Assembly (NCBI RefSeq): GCF_014279835.1
Contig: NZ_CP047942.1
Span: forward strand, 434,001-498,000
DNA from: Synechococcus sp. MVIR-18-1
GTDB lineage: Bacteria > Cyanobacteriota > Cyanobacteriia > PCC-6307 > Cyanobiaceae
DNA: 64,000 nucleotides
Reading direction: 5' to 3'
Shown piece by piece: positions 19,937 through 27,940 of this stretch. Numbering within the stretch: the stretch's first letter is position 1; the number at the start of each line of letters is the position of its first letter. The translations under genes and the position numbers were made by a program. Below the pieces are notes generated by a model that was given only the letters and a program-made list of their open reading frames with translations, was not told where the DNA came from and did no database searches.

Positions 19937-20323
19937 TTAGCCGAGGTATTCGCTGCGGATGGTCTGAACGCGATTCACCAGAGCGGTGCGCTTTTCACTT
20001 GTGGTGAGATTTTTCCAGCTCCATTGGCCCACCACTACAACTCCGAGAAGCTCAAGGAGCCCTGGTACGACAGGAAGAAGATTGATGGTATCGAGAATGC
20101 CTTTTATCAGAATTTGGGCAACGATGACAGCAGCAAAAATTCCAACAACTTTGCCGATACGCCCGGCTTGACTCCAATCCACCTTGTCTAAGGTTTCGTT
20201 GACTTTCCCGAGAATCTCGCTGTAGCGCTCAGAAAAGTTGGCGGTCTCAGCACTGGTGGATGCTTCGCTGGTGTTGGCGGTCCCAGTTGATTCACTCGCC
20301 GGCGTGGTGGACTCCTCGCTCAT
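19937..20323 (-). CDS. CAAD-domain membrane protein
   Basis: A 128-aa protein (ATG at 20323, MSEESTTPASESTG). A Ser/Thr/Glu-rich N-terminal 45 residues are followed by an amphipathic stretch and two membrane helices (VVGIFAAVIVAQILIKGI; LLPVVPGLLELLGVVVVG), then NLTTSEKRTALVNRV. This is the CAAD architecture found in cyanobacterial aminoacyl-tRNA synthetase appendages and in thylakoid CURT1-type proteins. Role in membrane anchoring or thylakoid curvature is inference. Confidence 0.75.
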   Translation of the reverse strand: MSEESTTPASESTGTANTSEASTSAETANFSERYSEILGKVNETLDKVDWSQAGRIGKVVGIFAAVIVAQILIKGILDTINLLPVVPGLLELLGVVVVGQWSWKNLTTSEKRTALVNRVQTIRSEYLG

Positions 20324-20346
20324 GTAACTAATGCCTAAGGCAGATT

Positions 20347-20877
20347 TTGGCTGAGAGTATCGGTCTTTCTTCACAAGCGCCATCCCAGTTGATCATTAGT
20401 GCGGAATGTCTGATGGTTCTCCGTCAAGATCTTCTGGCGCCAGCACCTGCGGAAGGCTGTGCTTTGTTGCTCGGGCAGGGACATGGCTCTGCTGATTCCG
20501 GTTCAGATGATTGGCGGGTGCAATTGATCTGGCCTTGCCGAAACATGGCGGGTCAGCGAGAACATGACCGTTTTGAGCTCGACCCCCGTGAACAGATTGC
20601 CGCCCAACGTTGGGCGCGCGCGAATGCATTAATAGTGCTTGGAAGTGCCCATTCCCATCCGGGAGCTTCGGTTGTGCCCAGTCGAAGAGATCGACTCTGG
20701 GCTGGGAGCTCTGGACTGATGCTGATCATGGGACCCAATGATGCTTTGGCGGCTTGGTGGTTGGAGGTGGTGGCACCCCATTGCACTCTCGCCGCTGTGC
20801 ATCCGCTGCCGATTCGAGTTGTGGGGGAGACTTCTTGGACGTCTTGTCCAGGAGATCCTGGGGTTCGCCATGACTGA
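20347..20877 (+). CDS. JAMM/MPN-domain metalloprotease-like protein
   Basis: The zinc-binding JAMM motif is complete: Glu in PAEGCALLLG and HSHPGASVVPSRRD (H-x-H-x10-D). Prokaryotic JAMM proteins next to MoeB-type E1 genes usually cleave C-terminal residues from ubiquitin-like sulfur carriers to expose the Gly-Gly end. The 3' end overlaps moeB by 8 bp, so translation is probably coupled. The coordinates use a TTG start at 20347; a TTG at 20389 is also possible and removes a 14-residue tail. Confidence 0.75.
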   Translation: MAESIGLSSQAPSQLIISAECLMVLRQDLLAPAPAEGCALLLGQGHGSADSGSDDWRVQLIWPCRNMAGQREHDRFELDPREQIAAQRWARANALIVLGSAHSHPGASVVPSRRDRLWAGSSGLMLIMGPNDALAAWWLEVVAPHCTLAAVHPLPIRVVGETSWTSCPGDPGVRHD

Positions 20878-22033
20878 CGCGGGGGGTGCTCTTCAGCTAG
20901 GTGGAGAGGAGAGGTCCAGATATGCCCGACACATCACCCTCCCCGAGGTGGGCGTTGAAGGACAACAACGTTTAAAAGCTGCCTCGGTGTTGTGCATTGG
21001 TGCTGGTGGATTGGGTTCGCCACTCCTGCTCTATTTGGCAGCTGCAGGGGTTGGTCGCATCGGCGTTGTAGATGATGACCTTGTAGAGCCTTCCAACCTG
21101 CAGCGTCAGGTGATCCATGGCACTGGAACGGTGGGGCAGGCCAAAACGTCATCGGCGCGCGCTCGAATTGAAGACCTCAATCCCTTTTGTCGGGTTGAAG
21201 ACCATTGCTTTCGCTTGTCGGCGAGCAATGCGCTTGAGCTGTTTGCTGCGTACGACGTGGTTGTTGACGGAACAGATAATTTCGCCAGCCGTTATCTGAT
21301 TAATGACGCCTGCGTCTTGACCAAGCGACCGTTTGTTTACGGCTCAGTCCAGCGCTTTGAAGGTCAAGTCAGTGTGTTCAATCTTGGAAGTGAATCACCG
21401 GATTATCGAGACCTGTTGCCGGAGCCGCCGCCGCAAGGGCTTGTGCCCTCCTGCGCTGATGGCGGAGTAATGGGCGTGATGCCTGGATTGATTGGCCTGA
21501 TTCAGGCCGCTGAGGTCATCAAGCTGATTACCGGAATTGGAACTCCTCTTGATGGTCGGTTGCTGTTAGTGGATGGCTTGTCGATGCGTTTTCGAGAGCT
21601 CAGGTTGAAACGAAGGCCAAGTCGCGCACCCATTGAAAAACTGATTGACTACCAAGCGTTCTGCACGGCCGGAGGTTCGATCTCCGGGGAGACATCGAAT
21701 CTGATGAAAAGCATTTCTGTGGTTGAGCTCAAAGCCCTGCTGGATCAAGGAGAAGATTTGGCTCTGATCGATGTTCGTAATCCTGCAGAAGCGGAAGTCG
21801 CTTTGATCGCTGGTTCTGAATTGATCCCCTTGGCCACTCTTGATCGTGAAGAGGTGATTGTGCGGATCCAGGCGATCGCAGCGAGCCGAACGGTGTATGT
21901 GCACTGCAAGCTTGGAGGGCGTTCGGCCAAGGCGGTGGAACTTCTGGCCAGCCACGGGATCGATGCGGTCAATGTGCAAGGGGGGATTGATGCCTGGTCA
22001 GAGGAGATCGATCCTTCCGTTCCGCGCTATTGA
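20870..22033 (+). CDS. moeB: MoeB-type E1 enzyme with C-terminal rhodanese domain
   Basis: The 387-aa protein adenylates the C-terminal glycine of a sulfur carrier (MoaD or ThiS type) and passes sulfur to it. The adenylation domain has GAGGLGSPLLLYLAAAGVG, DDLVEPSNLQRQ and DGTDNFASRYLINDAC. The rhodanese domain (about residues 285-385) has LIDVRNPAEAE and the active-site loop VHCKLGGRSAKA with Cys. The start ATG lies inside the JAMM gene (8-bp overlap). It serves molybdopterin, thiamine or cysteine synthesis; which one is not clear. Confidence 0.88.
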   Translation: MTDAGGALQLGGEERSRYARHITLPEVGVEGQQRLKAASVLCIGAGGLGSPLLLYLAAAGVGRIGVVDDDLVEPSNLQRQVIHGTGTVGQAKTSSARARIEDLNPFCRVEDHCFRLSASNALELFAAYDVVVDGTDNFASRYLINDACVLTKRPFVYGSVQRFEGQVSVFNLGSESPDYRDLLPEPPPQGLVPSCADGGVMGVMPGLIGLIQAAEVIKLITGIGTPLDGRLLLVDGLSMRFRELRLKRRPSRAPIEKLIDYQAFCTAGGSISGETSNLMKSISVVELKALLDQGEDLALIDVRNPAEAEVALIAGSELIPLATLDREEVIVRIQAIAASRTVYVHCKLGGRSAKAVELLASHGIDAVNVQGGIDAWSEEIDPSVPRY

Positions 22034-22042
22034 GCGCAAAGA

Positions 22043-23236
22043 TTAGTAGTCAACACCGCGTTTGAGATCAACGCCTTGCTCGGCGTAGTGCTTGTGGCAC
22101 ACCATCTCTGAATGGACGCTTGCAAGGTCGAAATAGGCCGGCTGGTGTTTGCACCGGCCGGTAATGATCACCTCCGTCTCTGTGGGCTTACGGAGCAAGG
22201 CCTGAACGATGGGTTCAACCGGTAGAAGCTCGAGATCCACTGTGGGGTTCAACTCATCGAGAATCACGGTTTTGTAGAGACCACTCGCGATCGCAGCTCT
22301 GGCGATTTCCCAGGCGCGTTCCGCTTCTACGTAGTCGATGGGTTGTTGCTGGCCACGCCAAACGATGGCATCACGCCCTGAGCGAAGGTGATCGACCAAA
22401 TGGGGATAACTCTCACGCAACGCTGCGATCGCGGCGTCTTCTGTATACCCACTTCCTCCTTTGAGCCATTGGAGGATCAGTACGCGATGGCTTTTGTCTT
22501 GGCTGATTCCTCTGCCGATCGCTTGCAGCGCTTTGCCAAGGGCACTGGTTGATTTTCCTTTCCCTTCTCCGGTGTAAATCTCAATGCCGCCTGCCGCGAC
22601 AAACGAGAGCGCTGCGTTGTTATTCACCTCGGGACGTCTGTGAGCGCGCATCTCAGAGTGCAGGTCTGCGATCTTCACTAAGGGACGCGGAGCACCACGC
22701 CCGGTGACGATGATTTCCATGCCTTCCGGTCGGCTTTTTAGCGACCGAATCACATCTTCGGTTTCCAGTAAGCCGAGATCGAGCACTGGATTGAGTTCAT
22801 CGAGAACGACGACGGAGTACAAAGCGCTTGCAATGGCCCCTTTGGCGATATCCCAGCCCCGTTGGGCTTCCTGTCGGTCGAAACGTGTGACCTCATCCAC
22901 ACTGAAATAGTCTCCCCGGCCCGTTCGAACCTGGTCAATTAGGTGAGGGAAACCTTGTTGTAGAGCTTCGATGGCTGCGTCTTCGTCGTAAGCCCGCCCT
23001 GGTCCCTTTAAAAAGCGCAGCAACAACACCCTGGTGCGCCGTTGCTCGCAGATCCCAAGTCCAATGGTGCGCAGCACAACTCCTAAGGCTGCTTGGCTTT
23101 TGCCCTTGCCCTCGCCGTCATACACGTGAAGTTGGCCAAGGCTTCGCTCGCGGCTATCAGCAGCTGTGACGATTCCGACGCCGCGATTGCTGCGAGCACG
23201 GCTGGCTTGTGACGTACCGGATGAGACTGCATCCAT
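22043..23236 (-). CDS. cobO: Tandem-domain cob(I)yrinic acid a,c-diamide adenosyltransferase
   Basis: CobO/CobA transfers the 5'-deoxyadenosyl group of ATP to cobalt(I) corrinoids in B12 synthesis. This 397-aa protein contains two complete copies of the roughly 180-residue domain: P-loops GEGKGKSQ (residues 41-48) and GEGKGKST (223-230), each followed by a DELNPxxDL segment and a TGR...HSEM ending. Both copies keep the key residues, so both may be active. It converges on moeB (9-nt gap) and is divergent from larE. Confidence 0.88.
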   Translation of the reverse strand: MDAVSSGTSQASRARSNRGVGIVTAADSRERSLGQLHVYDGEGKGKSQAALGVVLRTIGLGICEQRRTRVLLLRFLKGPGRAYDEDAAIEALQQGFPHLIDQVRTGRGDYFSVDEVTRFDRQEAQRGWDIAKGAIASALYSVVVLDELNPVLDLGLLETEDVIRSLKSRPEGMEIIVTGRGAPRPLVKIADLHSEMRAHRRPEVNNNAALSFVAAGGIEIYTGEGKGKSTSALGKALQAIGRGISQDKSHRVLILQWLKGGSGYTEDAAIAALRESYPHLVDHLRSGRDAIVWRGQQQPIDYVEAERAWEIARAAIASGLYKTVILDELNPTVDLELLPVEPIVQALLRKPTETEVIITGRCKHQPAYFDLASVHSEMVCHKHYAEQGVDLKRGVDY

Positions 23237-23296
23237 TGGCGGCGAAAGGATGAGTCTTCTTACGCTGGGAGCATACAGAGATTTGAAGCGAAGGCC

Positions 23297-24136
23297 GTGA
23301 CCAACGTGATGTTCCGCCAGCTCGAATCATTGTCAGAGCTGGAATGTGACGTCTTGACGCGGTTGCGTGATTCCTTGGCGGCGCAGAAGCATGTGTGTGT
23401 GGCCTACTCGGGTGGTGTTGACAGCAGCCTCGTTGCCGCGATTGCCCATGAGCAGCTTGGTGAACAGGCCTTAGCGATTACCGGAGTCTCTCCTTCCCTA
23501 GCGCCCCATCTCCTGGTGGAAGCGCGCCAGCAGGTGGCCTGGCTTGGGATGCGGCATCAGGAGGTGTCCACCCTTGAACTTCAGGATCCGAGTTACACCA
23601 GTAATCCTCAGGATCGTTGCTACGCCTGCAAGCGAGAGTTGCATCGCCATCTCGCTCCGATTGCGGCTGAAGCCAACGGCGCTCTTGTTCTTGATGGGGT
23701 CAATCACGATGATCTCGGAGATCATCGTCCTGGGATTGCGGCGGCGAAGGAAGCTGGTGTTCGCTCTCCTCTGGCTGAACTTGGCATCACGAAGGCGACC
23801 GTTCGCCGCTTGTCCTGGGCGCTTGGTTTCCCTTGGTGGGATAAGCCTGCGCAGCCTTGCCTTGCCTCCCGTTTTCCCTACGGAGAATTAATCAGCAGTG
23901 AACGTCTTCAGCGGGTGGGACAGGCAGAGGCCTGGTTGATTCAGCATGGATTTGATCAGGTTCGGGTGCGTAGCCACGGACTGGCGGCTCGGGTGGAGGT
24001 CCCAGAAGAGCGAATAGCCGATCTTTTACAGCCCTTACTGAGACGTGAGCTGGTGAAAACTCTTCTCAGCCAGGGCTTCACTTCGGTGAGTGTGGATGTG
24101 GAGGGGCTGGTGAGCGGCAAGCTCAATCGCGTTTAG
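23297..24136 (+). CDS. larE: LarE-like ATP-dependent sulfur transferase
   Basis: LarE uses ATP and a sacrificial cysteine to add sulfur to the nickel-pincer cofactor precursor. The PP-loop AYSGGVDSSLV is at about residues 32-42, followed by DRCYACKRELH, DGVNHDDLGDHRPG and the PAQPCLASRFPYG segment whose Cys is the sacrificial residue in LarE. The 279-aa frame starts at a GTG at 23297; an ATG lies 4 codons later. Neither larA, larB nor larC is in the window, so the real sulfur acceptor is open. Confidence 0.8.
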   Translation: MTNVMFRQLESLSELECDVLTRLRDSLAAQKHVCVAYSGGVDSSLVAAIAHEQLGEQALAITGVSPSLAPHLLVEARQQVAWLGMRHQEVSTLELQDPSYTSNPQDRCYACKRELHRHLAPIAAEANGALVLDGVNHDDLGDHRPGIAAAKEAGVRSPLAELGITKATVRRLSWALGFPWWDKPAQPCLASRFPYGELISSERLQRVGQAEAWLIQHGFDQVRVRSHGLAARVEVPEERIADLLQPLLRRELVKTLLSQGFTSVSVDVEGLVSGKLNRV

Positions 24137-24178
24137 ACGTTCGATCAAACATCGACTTCGTTACGACTTTGGCGCTGG

Positions 24179-25615
24179 TTGCCCGCTCTGAATAGTTTTT
24201 ATCAAGACGAATTCTGTCTTGTGGCACTGCATCAATCCAGTCATCATCTCCATGACAGTGAGGAGCAGGCCATGGTTGATGCCATGCTCTCTCCGCTGCC
24301 AAAACATCATTTCCCAGGAGTAGGGCGTGAGGGAAATTCCACAGTGCAACTTTTGAAAGAAGAGTTGCTTCTTGATGGAAATAGTAAGCAGAACTTGGCC
24401 ACATTTTGTCAGACCTATCAAGCGCAAAGTGCGATGGAGTTGATGACTCTGGGAGTGGATAAAAATCTGATCGATAAAGATGAATATCCTCAGACGGCGG
24501 AGCTTGAGAGTCGCTGCGTTTCAATGATGGCCGACTTGTGGAATGCCCCTGGTGCCGCCGTTGGATGCTCCACCATTGGCAGTAGTGAAGCGGCCATGCT
24601 TGGAGGGATGGCCGCGAAGTGGCGATGGCGCAAACGTCGCGAGGCGGCAGGCTTGCCAACCGATAAGCCCAACATGGTGTGCGGAAGCGTGCAGATCTGC
24701 TGGAAGAAGTTTGCGCGTTATTGGGATATTGAAATGCGTGAATTAGAGATGCTTGCCGGCGAGTTGTGCATCAGCCCTGAGCGTGTTCTTGAGGCCGTAG
24801 ATGAAAACACGATTTTTGTTGTACCCACTCTTGGGGTGACGTATCACGGTCTTTACGAGGACATTGAGTCGATCAGTAAGGCTTTGGATGATCTCCAGGC
24901 GCGTACGGGTCTGGATGTGCCGATTCACGTGGATGCGGCAAGTGGTGGTTTTCTTGCTCCGTTCTGTGCACCCGATCTCCCTCTATGGGACTTTCGCTTG
25001 GAGCGGGTGAAATCGATTAATGCTTCAGGCCATAAATTTGGTTTGGCGCCCCTTGGTGTTGGCTGGGTGCTCTGGCGCAACCAGGAGGATCTACCTGATG
25101 AGCTTGTTTTTCATGTGACCTATCTAGGTGGGGATATGCCCACGTTCCAGATCAATTTTTCAAGGCCTGCGGGTCAGGTGATTGCTCAATATCACGAATT
25201 TGTGCGTTTGGGGCGAGAGGGCTATCGCATGCTCCATATGGCCAGTCATGCCAATGCCCAGTACTTCGCGGACAAATTAAGGGAGATGGATCTTTTCAAA
25301 ATCATCCATGACGGTGCCCCTGACCAGGGCATTCCCACCGTGGTTTGGACTCTGGATGACAATTCGAAGCCTGGCTTCAATCTGTATGACTTCGCCGATC
25401 GGTTGCGGATGCGGGGCTGGCAGGTGCCTGCCTATCCGTTTACGGGCGAACTTGAATCCACAGCCTTCCAGAGGATCTTGGTGAAGCGAGATTTCACTCG
25501 CGACATGGCTGACTTGCTTCTGGAAGACATCCGGCAAGCCATTGCACATTTTCAAAAACACCCGCTTACAAGCAATCTGCTCGCCACAGAGGCGGCGTCT
25601 TACAACCACCTCTGA
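24179..25615 (+). CDS. gadB: Glutamate decarboxylase
   Basis: The PLP-dependent enzyme converts glutamate to GABA and CO2 (478 aa). Family landmarks are GCSTIGSSEAAMLGGMAAKWRW, HVDAASGGFLAPF and the PLP-lysine segment SINASGHKFGLAPLG. The N-terminus reads through a TTG start at 24179 and has no homology before KHHFPG; the true start is therefore uncertain. In cyanobacteria the product feeds the GABA shunt. It converges on speD with a 15-nt gap. Confidence 0.9.
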   Translation: MPALNSFYQDEFCLVALHQSSHHLHDSEEQAMVDAMLSPLPKHHFPGVGREGNSTVQLLKEELLLDGNSKQNLATFCQTYQAQSAMELMTLGVDKNLIDKDEYPQTAELESRCVSMMADLWNAPGAAVGCSTIGSSEAAMLGGMAAKWRWRKRREAAGLPTDKPNMVCGSVQICWKKFARYWDIEMRELEMLAGELCISPERVLEAVDENTIFVVPTLGVTYHGLYEDIESISKALDDLQARTGLDVPIHVDAASGGFLAPFCAPDLPLWDFRLERVKSINASGHKFGLAPLGVGWVLWRNQEDLPDELVFHVTYLGGDMPTFQINFSRPAGQVIAQYHEFVRLGREGYRMLHMASHANAQYFADKLREMDLFKIIHDGAPDQGIPTVVWTLDDNSKPGFNLYDFADRLRMRGWQVPAYPFTGELESTAFQRILVKRDFTRDMADLLLEDIRQAIAHFQKHPLTSNLLATEAASYNHL

Positions 25616-25630
25616 ACGCAGGTCCTGTAA

Positions 25631-26020
25631 TCAGGCAGCGATTGGCATGGCCGGCATGCGCTCGGTTGTTCCAAGCGCTGCCGGCGTCTCCCGTAAGAAG
25701 CTGCGCAGGGCGTGACGACCAGCCGCTAATTCTTCGCACAGCACCTCACAAGCTTTCTCCGGCATGGTGTGGTCACCACAGGTGAAAACATCCACGGCTG
25801 CATAGCCGTTTTCAGGCCAGGTGTGGATAGAGATGTGCGATTCAGCCAGAAGTGCCAGACCTGTCACCCCTTGGGGTTCGAAGCGGTGGGTGATCAGGTT
25901 GAGCAGAGTTGCACCAGCACGTTGGGCTGCTGTCGTGATGGTGTGCCTTAGAAAAGTTTCGTCGTCGAGCTTCGTAGGATCGCAGTCATAGAGCTCGAGA
26001 ATGCAGTGTTTACCAACCAT
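25631..26020 (-). CDS. speD: S-adenosylmethionine decarboxylase proenzyme
   Basis: SpeD makes decarboxylated AdoMet for spermidine synthesis. It cleaves itself at the serine in [13 protein letters not shown] to form the pyruvoyl cofactor. From the ATG at 26020 ([15 protein letters not shown]) the protein has 129 aa, the normal size for bacterial SpeD. The frame runs 45 codons further upstream, but that part (Ser/Thr-rich) matches no SpeD sequence I know. The C-terminal tail [11 protein letters not shown] is also non-conserved. Confidence 0.9.
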   Translation of the reverse strand: MVGKHCILELYDCDPTKLDDETFLRHTITTAAQRAGATLLNLITHRFEPQGVTGLALLAESHISIHTWPENGYAAVDVFTCGDHTMPEKACEVLCEELAAGRHALRSFLRETPAALGTTERMPAMPIAA

Positions 26021-26182
26021 GTCGGTTGCACTGGTGTCGGTTGCACTGCTGTTGGTCGTGCCACTTTTGATCGCGCCGGAGCTGAGGTCTTGCGTGCGCT
26101 CTGAAGTCGCCCATCCCGGGTTGGGGTGCAGGCTGGACAAGGACTGCTCCATCAAGATTCTTCATGCAAATGGCCCGCGACC

Positions 26183-27301
26183 CTACCGCGACACGGACTG
26201 TGATCTCAAGCTGTCGGCATCGAGAATCTGCGACTGCTCACGCCAGCCGCCTTCAAATGCGTCGAGATGGGTGGCACTGACAAGGCATTGATGGTTTTTA
26301 CCCACGGCCTCTAGGAGGGCCAGCTGGCGTGTGGGATCTAGTTCAGCCAATACATCATCGAGCAAAAGAAGAGGGGGTTCTCCGCAGAGTTCACCGACTA
26401 GTTGTAACTCCGCCATCTTCAAAGCCAGCACCAGGGTGCGTTGTTGGCCAGAGGAGCCGAACCGTCGTGCGGCAGTTCCATTGATCTGCATTTCGATTTC
26501 ATCGCGATGAGGACCAACCCGGCAGCTCCCTAAACGTTCTTCTTCGCTGCGTTGTGCGCGGAGCTGTTGCTCGATCGCAAGTCGCCAGGATTCTTCCTGC
26601 TCGTCTCCGATCAATGCACTCCCCGGGCAATAGCACAGCTGGAGATGCTCACGGCCCTCACTCAGTTTTTCTTGCCATGCAGCAGCTAGGGGCTCTAAAC
26701 GGGCAAGGGCTCGGAGACGCCTGCGATGAATACGCGTGCTCACTAAAGCCATTTGGCTATCAAAGCTTTCGAGAAGCGCCTGCGGTTCCATGCCGGAGGA
26801 CAGACCTCCCCGCCGCCAAAACTGTGCGCGTTGCCTCAACAAGCGCCCGTAGCGACTAATGAGATCGGCGTAAACAGGCTCCAGTTGAAGGACAACACGA
26901 TCGAGCCACTGCCGGCGCAGCGCTGGCTCGCCTCTCACGAGATGCAGGTCAAGAGCGCTGAAGCCCACACAGCGCAGAGGACCAATTAAGTCCAGCTGTC
27001 GCTGCAGTGGTTTCCCATTGCGCTTGGCTTGGCGTCCGCCGCGGCGACGCAGCTCAAGTTCAAGGATCTGCTGGTCTGCGCAGGTTGCCCTCAGCAGTGC
27101 ACGGCTGGAATCCCAATGGATGAGATCTCCATCCTGACTGGAACGGTGTGAGCGCAGGCTTCCGAGGAGCTCCACGGATTCCAGCAGGTTTGACTTGCCA
27201 ACACCGTTGCTACCGATCACCAGGAGGCGTGGTGCTTCGATCTCCAGCTGCAGGTTGCTGTGGTTGCGAAAGGCCTGCAGTTGAAGCTGGAGAAGCCGAA
27301 T
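26183..27301 (-). CDS. recF: DNA replication and repair protein RecF, apparent ATT start
   Basis: RecF loads RecA at single-stranded gaps. It shows Walker [10 protein letters not shown], the FSGQQRT-like signature (here [17 protein letters not shown]) and Walker [13 protein letters not shown]. The normal RecF N-terminus precedes the P-loop, and that sequence is present ([19 protein letters not shown]), but it has no ATG, GTG or TTG before an in-frame stop at 27323-27325. The only suitable codon is ATT at 27301, giving 372 aa. The first standard codon, GTG at 27220, would remove the first beta strands. Between recF and speD (26021-26182) I see no gene. Confidence 0.88.
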   Translation of the reverse strand: MRLLQLQLQAFRNHSNLQLEIEAPRLLVIGSNGVGKSNLLESVELLGSLRSHRSSQDGDLIHWDSSRALLRATCADQQILELELRRRGGRQAKRNGKPLQRQLDLIGPLRCVGFSALDLHLVRGEPALRRQWLDRVVLQLEPVYADLISRYGRLLRQRAQFWRRGGLSSGMEPQALLESFDSQMALVSTRIHRRRLRALARLEPLAAAWQEKLSEGREHLQLCYCPGSALIGDEQEESWRLAIEQQLRAQRSEEERLGSCRVGPHRDEIEMQINGTAARRFGSSGQQRTLVLALKMAELQLVGELCGEPPLLLLDDVLAELDPTRQLALLEAVGKNHQCLVSATHLDAFEGGWREQSQILDADSLRSQSVSR

Positions 27302-27384
27302 TGGTCCGAATGCGTCGTGTCGCTAAGGTACTTGGATCGGCTGATTTTGCCGATCAATACCGGCAGCTGTCGCGGCAGCCGCAG

Positions 27385-27458
27385 GGGCATGTAGCTCAGT
27401 TGGATAGAGCATCAGATTCCGGTTCTGAGGGTCGGGGGTTCGAGTCCCTCCATGCTCG
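27385..27458 (+). tRNA. tRNA-Arg (CCG anticodon)
   Basis: A 74-nt cloverleaf: acceptor GGGCATG pairing with CATGCTC, D arm GCTCAGTTGGATAGAGC, anticodon stem TCAGA/TCTGA with loop TTCCGGT (CCG), T arm GGGTTCGAGTCCC. CCA is not encoded. It lies between recF and a GNAT-like gene, on the opposite strand to both. Confidence 0.95.
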
Positions 27459-27478
27459 TGATAGTTCAGGCTCCAGCC

Positions 27479-27940
27479 TTATCGGAGCCTCAAGCCCATG
27501 GCGCGAATTCCGCCAGGGTCAAGGATAAACCCTTGTTTTTTCAATCCCTCAAGTGCAATTGCGGGTGCGGAGATCGAGATGCTGCATCCTGGCAATTCTT
27601 TTTTTAAGCGTGCAAGGGCGTGATGCAATAAGGCGTTAAGTAGCGCGTTCTGGTCGTCGCCAGGACAGGCGGCGAGGTTCCAGAGATTGGCATTTAAGGC
27701 CAGGTCGCTCGTGGCTCGAATGAAGCCAACCAGCGTTTGATCGCGCTCGTCGACGATGCTGAGCTGCCAGAGGCTGCGACTAAGAGCTAAGGACCAACGC
27801 TCCTCGGGATGAGTGGGCTCACCGCATGAGAACAGCAGCGCGTTGATTGCCTCACCGCTCGGATGGGGCTCAGTCTGCAACCGGTAATGGGCAGGCAGTC
27901 TTGGTGCAGCGGCTTGCTGCCGGAAAGGAAGCGGTGACAC
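27479..27940 (-). CDS. GNAT-like N-acetyltransferase family protein
   Basis: A 153-aa protein with a weak GNAT pattern: a central beta strand LVGFIRATSD, a variable region LWNLAACPGDD, a helix with LLNALLHHALARLK and the end GLKKQGFILD. The acetyl-CoA loop is not canonical, so activity is uncertain. It starts at a GTG directly next to the ppc stop (no gap), probably as the last gene of the ppc run. Confidence 0.55.
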   Translation of the reverse strand: MSPLPFRQQAAAPRLPAHYRLQTEPHPSGEAINALLFSCGEPTHPEERWSLALSRSLWQLSIVDERDQTLVGFIRATSDLALNANLWNLAACPGDDQNALLNALLHHALARLKKELPGCSISISAPAIALEGLKKQGFILDPGGIRAMGLRLR

